Shown piece after piece: positions 1-7,326 of a stretch of DNA of 64,000 nt. The translations under genes were made by a program, and so were the position numbers. Where the stretch lies: assembly GCF_014323725.1 (NCBI RefSeq), contig NZ_JABVED010000003.1:62001-126000 (forward strand), written 5' to 3'. The number at the start of each line of letters is the position of its first letter. Position 1 is the first letter of the stretch. This DNA comes from Actinokineospora xionganensis. Its GTDB lineage: Bacteria; Actinomycetota; Actinomycetes; Mycobacteriales; Pseudonocardiaceae. The notes below the pieces were generated by a model, which made no database searches, was not told the DNA's origin, and saw nothing but the letters and a program-made list of their open reading frames with translations.

Positions 1-1
1 G

Positions 2-886
2 CTGGCCTCCAATGTGAACCTCGCGCCCGGCGAGACCCGGCCGAACGGCGCCGTCACGGAGATCGGCCTCGACGGCTTTGTCTCCCTGTACAACAACGCG
101 GGCAAGACGCACCTCATCGCCGACCTCGCGGGTTACTACACCGAGTCGACGATCGACACGGCCGCGTACTCCACTGTCGAGCCCGTTCGTATCCGCGACA
201 CACGCAACGTCGGTGGCGCTGTGCCCGCAGGCCAGTCCATTGAGATCGACTTCTCCGCCAAGGTTCCCGCCTCCGCCACCGCGGTGACGATCAACCTCAC
301 CGGTGTGGGCGCAACCCAGGGCACGTTCGTCACCGCCTGGCCCACGGGCACCGACCGGCCGACCGCGTCGAGCCTGAACCTCTCGTCGGCCGCGGCCACG
401 CCGAACCAGGCCATCGTCGCGCTTGGCGCCGACCGAAAGATCTCGCTGTTCAACAATGCGGGCAGCACGCACCTGATCGTCGACCTGGTCGGGTACTACT
501 CGCCCGAATCGCCGTACCATTTCTACCCGGTCGAGCCTTGGCGCAACATGGACACGCGCCCGGGCGGCGGTCTCGACGGCGGCTATTACGGCAACCTGCC
601 CTACACGAATCTGCCCGCTGAGATCGTGGCCTTCACCTACAACGTGACCGGTACCAACACCACGGCGAACACTTTCGTCACCGTGTGGCCCGCCGGAATC
701 GACCTTCCCACGGTGTCGAACCTCAACCTCGCGCCGGGCCAGACCTCGGCCAATATGGCCACCGTTGGCGTCGGTTACGAGGACGGCGAGCGCGCGGTGT
801 CGTTCTACAACAACGCCGGCTACGTGGACCTGATCGTCGACGTCTCGGGCGTCTTCGCCACCCCGCCTCCGCCGCCCGCAAGCTGA
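2..886 (+). CDS. Secreted triple beta-module protein, 5' end outside window (array member A)
   Basis: The reading frame is open from the first bases, and the first visible residues match the SNLNLAPG segment of a module, so the start and signal peptide lie upstream of the window. What remains is the end of module 1 and complete modules 2 and 3, each with a DTR motif and an NNAG-HLI-DL strand. The protein ends in a short proline tract (PPPPPAS). It is very similar to the gene at 4794-6029, including a degenerate third module in which the VRVLDTR motif has drifted. It is likely exported and structural or adhesive; no catalytic motif is visible. A hairpin follows the stop. Confidence 0.85.
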   Translation: MASNVNLAPGETRPNGAVTEIGLDGFVSLYNNAGKTHLIADLAGYYTESTIDTAAYSTVEPVRIRDTRNVGGAVPAGQSIEIDFSAKVPASATAVTINLTGVGATQGTFVTAWPTGTDRPTASSLNLSSAAATPNQAIVALGADRKISLFNNAGSTHLIVDLVGYYSPESPYHFYPVEPWRNMDTRPGGGLDGGYYGNLPYTNLPAEIVAFTYNVTGTNTTANTFVTVWPAGIDLPTVSNLNLAPGQTSANMATVGVGYEDGERAVSFYNNAGYVDLIVDVSGVFATPPPPPAS

Positions 887-912
887 TCTTTTGGTGACAG
901 TCGCTCAATGAC

Positions 913-946
913 CACTGGCCGGGGCCCATCGGGGCTCCGGCCAGTG
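913..946. terminator. Hairpin between convergent genes
   Basis: A stem of about 15 bp (913-927 with 931-946, one wobble pair) with a tiny loop lies between the stop at 886 and the stop of the opposing methyltransferase at 961. There is no T tract, as is usual in high-GC actinobacteria. It probably serves both strands. Confidence 0.7.
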
Positions 947-960
947 TCGTCAGAAGGGAA

Positions 961-1593
961 CTACGGCCTGCGCAAGGCGAAAAGCACGTTGTTGCGGCGC
1001 GGCGGGATGCGCGTCTCGCAGACGATCTCGAACTCGGGCAGTCCCTCGGCCAGCAGGTTCGACAGCTCCGGGCCGTCGAGGAAGCGCACGTCCTTGTCGC
1101 CGGTGACATAGCGGTCCGCCGTGTACGCGACGAGGTGCGAGAGCCCGGTGCCCTTTTCCCACTCCTTCACCGCGAGCAGCCCGGTCGGCGCGGTGAGCGC
1201 GGCCGCGTCCCGCAGCACGACGCCGCGCAGGTCCTCGGACACGTGGTGCACGACGTCCACGATGGCCACCAGGTCGAACGGCTCCGGCTTCTCGGCCAAC
1301 AGGTCGGTCGACAGCATCTTGCGGAACTCCGCCCGGCTGTCGTCGCCGCGGAATAGCCTGCCCGGCTCAGGGCAGATGTCGATGCCGAGGTAGTCGGCGC
1401 TGGGGAAGACGCGCAGCAACTCCTCGCCGAACGCGCCCTCGCCGCACCCGATCTCCAGGATGCGTTTGGGGCTGCTGATGCTGGCCAGGGTGGTTGCCAG
1501 GTCGGCCAGGTTGATGAACCGGCCGCGATACGCGTTCGCGGCGGGGATTTCCCAGCGGCCGAGTCGATGCCGGATCGCGCTGCCGATGCCCAC
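961..1593 (-). CDS. Class I SAM-dependent methyltransferase
   Basis: This is a 210-residue Rossmann-fold methyltransferase. Motif I (ILEIGCGEGAFGE) is at residues 45-57, an acidic motif II (YLGIDICPEP) follows, and the region after it reads DLVAIVDVVHHV, typical of the post-motif segment. GTG at 1591-1593 is chosen because a perfect AAGGAG lies 5 bases upstream (1599-1604). A longer frame to 1680 would overlap the divergent gene and has no such site. The substrate is not evident. It sits between array members A and B, transcribed towards A and divergent from a second methyltransferase, so a role linked to the surface proteins or to glycan modification is possible but unproven. Confidence 0.85.
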   Translation of the reverse strand: MGIGSAIRHRLGRWEIPAANAYRGRFINLADLATTLASISSPKRILEIGCGEGAFGEELLRVFPSADYLGIDICPEPGRLFRGDDSRAEFRKMLSTDLLAEKPEPFDLVAIVDVVHHVSEDLRGVVLRDAAALTAPTGLLAVKEWEKGTGLSHLVAYTADRYVTGDKDVRFLDGPELSNLLAEGLPEFEIVCETRIPPRRNNVLFALRRP

Positions 1594-1598
1594 GGGAA

Positions 1599-1604
1599 CT
1601 CCTT
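1599..1604 (-). promoter_or_regulatory. Ribosome binding site fixing the methyltransferase start
   Basis: On the minus strand this reads AAGGAG, 5 bases before the GTG at 1593. It decides the 210-residue start over the longer frame. The 68-bp gap to the divergent gene at 1662 must hold both promoters. Confidence 0.75.
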
Positions 1605-1661
1605 CGGGATGCGGTGAGGTCGCAGAATAGCGCTCACCCATCGATGGGATACCGTCGACGT

Positions 1662-2264
1662 GTGGCTTCGCTTGAATCAACGGATGGCCAGGGTTACACC
1701 GACCGGCTCAAGAACGTCCAGGGACCGCTGTGGAAGCGCGTTCTGGATGTTCAGCGGCCGTACCGGTGGAATGTGCGGAGGCTCTTCGATGAGCGCGAAG
1801 TCCTCGACGTGGGTTGCGGCATCGGCCGCAACCTGGGGCACCTCGCCCCACACGGTGTCGGAGTCGACCACAACGCGCACTCCGTGCAGCACTGCCGCGA
1901 CCTCGGGCTGACCGCGTTCACCACCGCGGAGTTCGGCGACACGGAGTACGCGAAGCCCGGGCGGTTCGGGGGACTGCTCGCCGCGCACCTCGTGGAGCAC
2001 ATGCCGCGCCCACAGGCCGTGGAGATCCTGCGCGGTTATCTCGAGTACGTGGCCTCCGGCGGCCTCGTGGTCCTGATCTGCCCGCAGGAGCGCGGTTACG
2101 CCTCCGACAGCACCCACGTCGCGTACACCGACCTCGACGGTCTGGCCGACGTCTGCGCGCAGTTGGGCCTGACCGTGCAGGAGAGCAAGTCGTTCCCGCT
2201 GCCTCGGGCCGCCGGTAAACTGTTTACATACAATGAATTCGTCGTAGCGGCGACGAAAGCTTAA
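1662..2264 (+). CDS. Class I SAM-dependent methyltransferase
   Basis: This 200-residue protein has the UbiE/UbiG-type signature VLDVGCGIGRN at 47-57, an acidic binding motif (GVDHNAHS), and AAHLVEHM at about 108-114, the usual post-motif strand of the Methyltransf_11 family. The start is taken at GTG 1662; the frame is open further upstream but would overlap the divergent methyltransferase promoter. Only 27 bases separate its stop from the start of the RCC1-containing secreted protein at 2292, so they may share a transcript. The substrate is unknown. It is not an obvious paralogue of its divergent neighbour beyond the fold. Confidence 0.82.
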   Translation: MASLESTDGQGYTDRLKNVQGPLWKRVLDVQRPYRWNVRRLFDEREVLDVGCGIGRNLGHLAPHGVGVDHNAHSVQHCRDLGLTAFTTAEFGDTEYAKPGRFGGLLAAHLVEHMPRPQAVEILRGYLEYVASGGLVVLICPQERGYASDSTHVAYTDLDGLADVCAQLGLTVQESKSFPLPRAAGKLFTYNEFVVAATKA

Positions 2265-2291
2265 GAAGAACATCATTTCTGGGGGAGTTCT

Positions 2292-4547
2292 GTGCGTTAT
2301 CAAATGCGTTCCGCCATGCTCGCGGCAGCCACCGCGCTCTTATCGATCACGGTGATCGGGTCGGCTTCGGCCGCGCCCGTTCCCGTAGCCGGATCCGGTT
2401 TCACCGAACTCGAACCGGTGCGCGTGCTCGACACCCGCGGTGGCGCCGGAATCCCGGTCGCCGGGGGCGCGAGCGTCACCCTCGACCTGTCGGCGAAGGT
2501 GCCGGAGTCGGCGACCGCGGTCGTCCTGAACGTCACCGGCACCGCGCCGACGAGGGACACCTATGTGACGGTGTTCCCGCACGGCGCCGAGCGCCCGACC
2601 GCCTCGAACCTGAACCTCTCGGCCGGGGAGACGCGACCGAACCTGGTCACGGTCGCGATCGGCGTCGGGCGCAAGGTCGAGCTGTTCAACAACGCGGGCA
2701 GCGTCCACCTCGTCGCCGACCTCGCGGGCTTCTACGCGGCGGACGCCGGCGTCAAGTTCGCCTCGCTGGACCCGGTGCGCGTGCTCGACACCCGATCGTC
2801 GGCCCCCGTCAGCCAGGGCGGCACCGTCACAATCGACCTGTCGGCCAAGGTGCCCGCGTGGGCCACCGCGGTCACGTTCAACCTGACCGGCACCGCCCCG
2901 ACCTCCTCCACCTTCGTCACCGCTTGGCCGACCGGCACGGCCCGGCCGACCGCCTCGAACCTGAACCTGGTCGCGGGGCAGACCTCGCCGAACCTGGTGA
3001 CCGTCGCCCTGGGTGCCGACCGCAAGGTTTCGCTGTTCAACAACGCGGGCACCGTGCAACTCGTCGCCGACCTCGCCGGGTACTACGGCAAGGACGCCGA
3101 CCTGCTGTTCACCCCGGTCGCGCCGGTCCGCGCCGTCGACACCCGCGACGCGAACCAGCCGGTGCTGCCGAACAACCCGGTCACGATCGACCTCAAGACC
3201 GCCATCAGGGGCCTGACCGCCACACCCGTCGCCGTGGTGTTCAACCTGACCGGCACCGCGCCGACGACCGCGACCTACGTGACAGCGTCGCCCGGCGCCC
3301 GCACCGCGACCTCGAACCTCAACCTCGTCACGGGACAGACCGCGGCCAACCTGGTCACCGTGGGCGTGACGCCCGCCGCGACCTTCGCGCTGCACAACAA
3401 CGCGGGCTCGGTGCACCTGATCGCCGACATCGCCGGCTACTTCACCCGCGGCTGCGCGAGCGCGTCGGGCTGCGTGTTCTCGTGGGGCGCGAACTCGGCG
3501 GGCCAGCTCGGCGACGGGTCCACCCAGGCGAGCCGCGCGACCCCCGGCCCGGTGTTCGGGCTGCCGGGGATCATCCAGATCTCGGCGGGCACCCGGGAGA
3601 ACATCGCCCTGCGCGCCGACGGCGCCGTCTTCGTCTGGGGCGACGGCGACGTTGTCCCGGGCCCGGCCATCGCGTACTCGCCGGTCGCCATCCCGCAGCT
3701 CGCCGCCGACGTCGAGCAGGTCTCCGCGACCGACGACAACGCCCTGGCCCTGAAGTCCGACGGCACCGTGTGGGCGTGGGGCGACGGCGAGTTCGGCCAG
3801 CTCGGAAACGGCGGCACCGCGGACAGCGCCGTCCCGGTCCGGGTCGGCTCGCTCACCGGCGTGCGCGCCGTGGCCATGGGCGCCACCACCGGGTACGCCA
3901 TGAAGTCCGACGGCACCGTGTGGGCGTGGGGCGACAACCGCAAGGGCTCCCTCGGCAACGGCACCACGTGCGTCCCCGCGACCGGCGTGAACTGCCACTC
4001 GACCGCGCCGGTCCAGGTCACCGGCCTCACCGGGGTCATCGCGATCTCCGAGGACGGCTTCGCGCTGCGCGCCGACCAGACCGTGTGGACGTGGGGCGCC
4101 AACGACGCGGGCCTGCTCGGCACCGACGCCACGCAGTCGTCGACCACGCCCGCGCAGGTCACCGCCCTCGCCGACGTCGTGCAGATCAGCGGCGGCAACA
4201 CCAACCGGTACGCCATGCGGGCCGACGGCACCGTCTGGGCCTGGGGTGCCAACAGCGAAGGCCAGTTGGGCAACGGCGCCGGCGGCGGCGTCAGCGCCGT
4301 CCCCGTGCAGGTGTCGGGCATCGACGACGCCATCGGGATCGGCTTCGGCGAAGGCCACACCGGCTACGCCGTGCGGGCCGACGGCTCGGCCTGGGGCTGG
4401 GGACACAACCTCAACGGCGAACTGGGGCCAGACGTCGCCACGGCCACGTCCGAGGTGCCGGTTCGCATCGGCGGTCTCAACGGGGTGACCGCGATCAGCG
4501 GATACAGCCATGGCGCGCTGGCCCTGGTCGATTCCGGGCAGAGGTAG
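2292..4547 (+). CDS. Secreted protein with three beta modules and a seven-repeat RCC1 tail (array member B)
   Basis: The 751-residue product has a signal peptide (hydrophobic core 9-22, likely cut after ASA at 25-27). Three modules follow at about 37-150, 153-267 and 270-386, each with a DTR motif and an NNAG strand. From about 394 there are seven RCC1-type repeats marked by W-WG-N--GQLG (near 394, 446, 494, 548, 600, 650 and 703). Seven repeats are the number needed for a closed beta-propeller. The GTG start at 2292 has GGGGGAG four bases upstream. A Cys pair (GCASASGC) links the modules to the propeller. No transmembrane anchor or sorting signal is seen, so it is probably released or wall-associated; the ligand is unknown. 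Confidence 0.9.
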   Translation: MRYQMRSAMLAAATALLSITVIGSASAAPVPVAGSGFTELEPVRVLDTRGGAGIPVAGGASVTLDLSAKVPESATAVVLNVTGTAPTRDTYVTVFPHGAERPTASNLNLSAGETRPNLVTVAIGVGRKVELFNNAGSVHLVADLAGFYAADAGVKFASLDPVRVLDTRSSAPVSQGGTVTIDLSAKVPAWATAVTFNLTGTAPTSSTFVTAWPTGTARPTASNLNLVAGQTSPNLVTVALGADRKVSLFNNAGTVQLVADLAGYYGKDADLLFTPVAPVRAVDTRDANQPVLPNNPVTIDLKTAIRGLTATPVAVVFNLTGTAPTTATYVTASPGARTATSNLNLVTGQTAANLVTVGVTPAATFALHNNAGSVHLIADIAGYFTRGCASASGCVFSWGANSAGQLGDGSTQASRATPGPVFGLPGIIQISAGTRENIALRADGAVFVWGDGDVVPGPAIAYSPVAIPQLAADVEQVSATDDNALALKSDGTVWAWGDGEFGQLGNGGTADSAVPVRVGSLTGVRAVAMGATTGYAMKSDGTVWAWGDNRKGSLGNGTTCVPATGVNCHSTAPVQVTGLTGVIAISEDGFALRADQTVWTWGANDAGLLGTDATQSSTTPAQVTALADVVQISGGNTNRYAMRADGTVWAWGANSEGQLGNGAGGGVSAVPVQVSGIDDAIGIGFGEGHTGYAVRADGSAWGWGHNLNGELGPDVATATSEVPVRIGGLNGVTAISGYSHGALALVDSGQR

Positions 4548-4561
4548 CCGACAGCGTTTCC

Positions 4562-4619
4562 AGCGGGCGGAACAGCACAATCGGGTGGAGATCACCCGCA
4601 TTGTCCTGTTCCGCCCGCT
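4562..4619. terminator. Long hairpin terminator after array member B
   Basis: Arms 4562-4587 and 4593-4619 form a stem of about 25 bp with one bulge and one mismatch; the outer 14 bp (4562-4575 with 4606-4619) are perfect. It starts 15 bases after the stop at 4547 and separates the transcript from the next array gene. Confidence 0.8.
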
Positions 4620-4793
4620 TTCCCGTCAGGTAGTCTGCGGACGAATCCGGTTTGGGGCGGGGGCCCGGCCGCTGGGGATGTCAGTGATCTGTTGTGACCT
4701 GTTCCATGCCGCGTACAACCCGCGTAACGGCCGTGCACTCGGAGTCGATTCGGGTTTGAGGCGTCCAGGATCAGGTCACCGGAAAGGGAATTG

Positions 4794-6029
4794 ATGGGGC
4801 ACTCCAAGTCGGTCCTGGCTGTCGCGACGGCAATCGTCGGCGCCACGCTGGTCAGTGGCGCCACCGCCTCCGCGGTGGCCCCGCGGCCCGCGGCTCCGAG
4901 CGAGTTGCAGATGGGCGTGGCCGCGGCCGTCGCCGAGGGCGGCACCCGGTTCGTCTCGATGCCGCCGCAGCGCGTCCTCGACACCCGAAACGCCACCGGG
5001 GTGCCCGGCACCTCGCCGGTGGGGCCGGGAGGCGAGATCGCCGTCTCGCTCGACGGCAAGGTTCCCGCCGACGCCGTGGCGGTCGTGCTCAACGTGACCG
5101 GCACCGCCCCGACCTCGAACACCTACGTGACCGTGTGGGCCACCGGTGTCGCGCGGCCCACCTCGTCCAACCTGAACCTCGCGCCCGGGCAGACCCGCCC
5201 CAACGCGGTGATCTCGGAGATCGGTCTCGACGGCAAGATCTCGTTCTTCAACAACGCGGGCACCACGCACCTGATCGCCGACCTCGCCGGCTACTACACG
5301 AAGTCGACGACCGGCAGCAGCCCGTACACGACCGTCGCGCCGGTCCGGGTCATCGACACCCGCACCGCGGTCGGCGCCATTCCGGGAGGCCAGTCGATCA
5401 CGGTCGACTTCACCGGCAAGGTGGCCGACTCGGCGACCGCGGTGACGCTCAACCTCACCGGGGTCGACGCCTCACAGGACACGTTCATCACCGCGTGGCC
5501 GACCGGCGCCGCCAGGCCCACCGCGTCGAGCCTGAACCTCGCGCCGGGCGAGGCCACGCCGAACCAGGTGACGGTCGCGCTCAGCGCCGACCGCAAGGCC
5601 TCGTTCTTCAACAACGCGGGCACCGCGCACCTGATCGTCGACCTGGCCGGGTTCTACTCGCCCGCGTCGACCCTGCTCTTCTACCCGTTCGGCCCGATCC
5701 GCAGCTACGACACCCGGGCCATGAACGACGGTCTTGAGAGCGGACAGTTCCTGACGTTGATCTACGACCACCTGCCGATGGACGTGAAGGCGATGGCGTA
5801 CAACGTCACCGCGACCAACGTGAACGCGAACACCTTCGTCACTGTGTGGCCCGCGGGCCTCGCCCGGCCGACGGCGTCCAACCTGAACCTGGCCCCCGGC
5901 CAGACCGCGCCGAACATGGCGACGGTCGGGGTGGGCGTGGACCCGAGGCACAACGTTCCCGGTGTCTCGTTCTATGACAATTCAGGTCACGTCGATCTGG
6001 TCGTCGACATCTCGGGTTTCTTCGGGTAG
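4794..6029 (+). CDS. Secreted triple beta-module protein (array member C)
   Basis: The 411-residue product starts at ATG 4794, preceded by GGAAAGGGAA; a TTG one codon earlier is less likely. The N-terminus has a positively charged residue and a hydrophobic stretch ending in ASA, a signal peptide. Three modules follow (roughly 50-165, 175-285, 290-411). The first two carry RVLDTR and RVIDTR, while the third has degenerated to RSYDTR and ends in DISGFFG at the C-terminus. It is closest to the truncated gene at 2-886, with matching oddities in module 3. It has no propeller, anchor or catalytic motif. It is an exported protein of unknown function. Confidence 0.9.
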   Translation: MGHSKSVLAVATAIVGATLVSGATASAVAPRPAAPSELQMGVAAAVAEGGTRFVSMPPQRVLDTRNATGVPGTSPVGPGGEIAVSLDGKVPADAVAVVLNVTGTAPTSNTYVTVWATGVARPTSSNLNLAPGQTRPNAVISEIGLDGKISFFNNAGTTHLIADLAGYYTKSTTGSSPYTTVAPVRVIDTRTAVGAIPGGQSITVDFTGKVADSATAVTLNLTGVDASQDTFITAWPTGAARPTASSLNLAPGEATPNQVTVALSADRKASFFNNAGTAHLIVDLAGFYSPASTLLFYPFGPIRSYDTRAMNDGLESGQFLTLIYDHLPMDVKAMAYNVTATNVNANTFVTVWPAGLARPTASNLNLAPGQTAPNMATVGVGVDPRHNVPGVSFYDNSGHVDLVVDISGFFG

Positions 6030-6117
6030 TCATGCACCTGGCCCCGGCCGGATGACCCAATGATGCCGTCCAGGGTCGCCACCACGGGACCTTGGACTTC
6101 GTCGAAAGAGGGACGCG

Positions 6118-7323
6118 ATGACGATTCGACCCGCCTGCGCCGTGGTGGTGGCTTCGCTCATCGTGGGGCTCATCGGCGGCGTCGGTGTCGCCGCCGCCGA
6201 CCACGGGGAGCAGGCGACCCCGGTGACCGGTGAGGGACCGGGAACCCGTTTCGTGCCGGTCACCCCGGTGCGCGTGCTCGATTCGCGGGACGTGACCGGG
6301 ACGGTCGCGCTGGCCGCCACCGGCGTCACCCGGATCTCGCTGAGCAAGTACGTGCCCGCCGACGCGGTCGCCGCGGTCCTGAACGTGACCGGCGCGGATG
6401 CCAGCGAGGGCACGTTCATCACGGTCTACCCGGATGGCAAGGAGCGCCCGCCGGTGTCGACGCTGAACCTTGTCCGCGGTCAGACCCGCGCCAACGCCGC
6501 GACCGTGCAGATCGGCACCGACAGCGGGGTCAACGTCTACAACAACGCGGGCAGGGTCCACGTCATCGTCGACCTCGCCGGCTACTACACCCCGGACACC
6601 GCCGCGTCCGGGTTCACCTCGATGGCGTCGGGCCGGGTGCTGGACACCCGCTCGGGGGCGCCGGTCGGCACGGGCGGGGTCGTCACCGTCGACCTGTCCA
6701 CAAAGGTCCCCCTCACCGCGACGGCGGTGACGTTCAACCTGACCGGGGTCTCGGCGACCCAGTCCACCTACATCACCGCCTGGCCGACCGGCGCCAGCAG
6801 ACCTCGCGCGTCCAACCTGAACCTGACGACCGGCGAAGCGACGCCGAACCAGGTCACCGTGGCCCTCGGCCGGGACCGCAAGGTCTCGCTCTACAACCAC
6901 GCAGGCACGGTCCACCTGCTCGTCGATCCCACCGGCTTCTATGCGAGCGACCGCGGCCTGGCGTTCTTCCCGGTCGCGCCGACCCGCATCCTCGACACCC
7001 GGCCCGCGCGCGGCCTCGGCCAGGGCGAGACGCACACCGTGAGCCTCGCGGGGATCCTCCCCGCGGGCGCGTCGAGCATCGTGTGCAACGTGACCGGCAC
7101 CAACACGACCGCCACCACCTACGTGTCCATCTGGCCCACCGGTTCCACCAAGCCCAAGTCCTCACACCTCAACCTGGTCGCCGGGCAGACCGCCGCGAAC
7201 ATGGCGCTCCTCGGACTCGGCACCGACAAGAGCATCCAGATCTACAACAACGCGGGCTACGTCGACATCGTCGCCGACCTCGCGGGCTACTTCGATCTTC
7301 CCACTCCCCAAAAGGAAATCTGA
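6118..7323 (+). CDS. Secreted triple beta-module protein (array member D)
   Basis: This 401-residue product has an ATG start with AGAGGGA upstream, a signal peptide (residues 1-26, ending VGVAAA) and three modules. Their diagnostic motifs are RVLDSR, RVLDTR and RILDTR at the module starts and NNAG, NHAG and NNAG near the ends. The last residues (LPTPQKEI) are charged and short. Its stop lies only 3 bases before the ATG of the next array gene at 7327, so the two are probably co-transcribed and translationally coupled. Function unknown. Confidence 0.9.
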   Translation: MTIRPACAVVVASLIVGLIGGVGVAAADHGEQATPVTGEGPGTRFVPVTPVRVLDSRDVTGTVALAATGVTRISLSKYVPADAVAAVLNVTGADASEGTFITVYPDGKERPPVSTLNLVRGQTRANAATVQIGTDSGVNVYNNAGRVHVIVDLAGYYTPDTAASGFTSMASGRVLDTRSGAPVGTGGVVTVDLSTKVPLTATAVTFNLTGVSATQSTYITAWPTGASRPRASNLNLTTGEATPNQVTVALGRDRKVSLYNHAGTVHLLVDPTGFYASDRGLAFFPVAPTRILDTRPARGLGQGETHTVSLAGILPAGASSIVCNVTGTNTTATTYVSIWPTGSTKPKSSHLNLVAGQTAANMALLGLGTDKSIQIYNNAGYVDIVADLAGYFDLPTPQKEI

Positions 7324-7326
7324 CCG

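Noticed and set aside
2340-4601. A 753-codon minus-strand frame opposite array member B
   Set aside because: Its composition is Arg/Gly/Val/Asp-rich with no motif, and it mirrors the codon pattern of the real plus-strand gene. Long antisense frames are normal in high-GC DNA.
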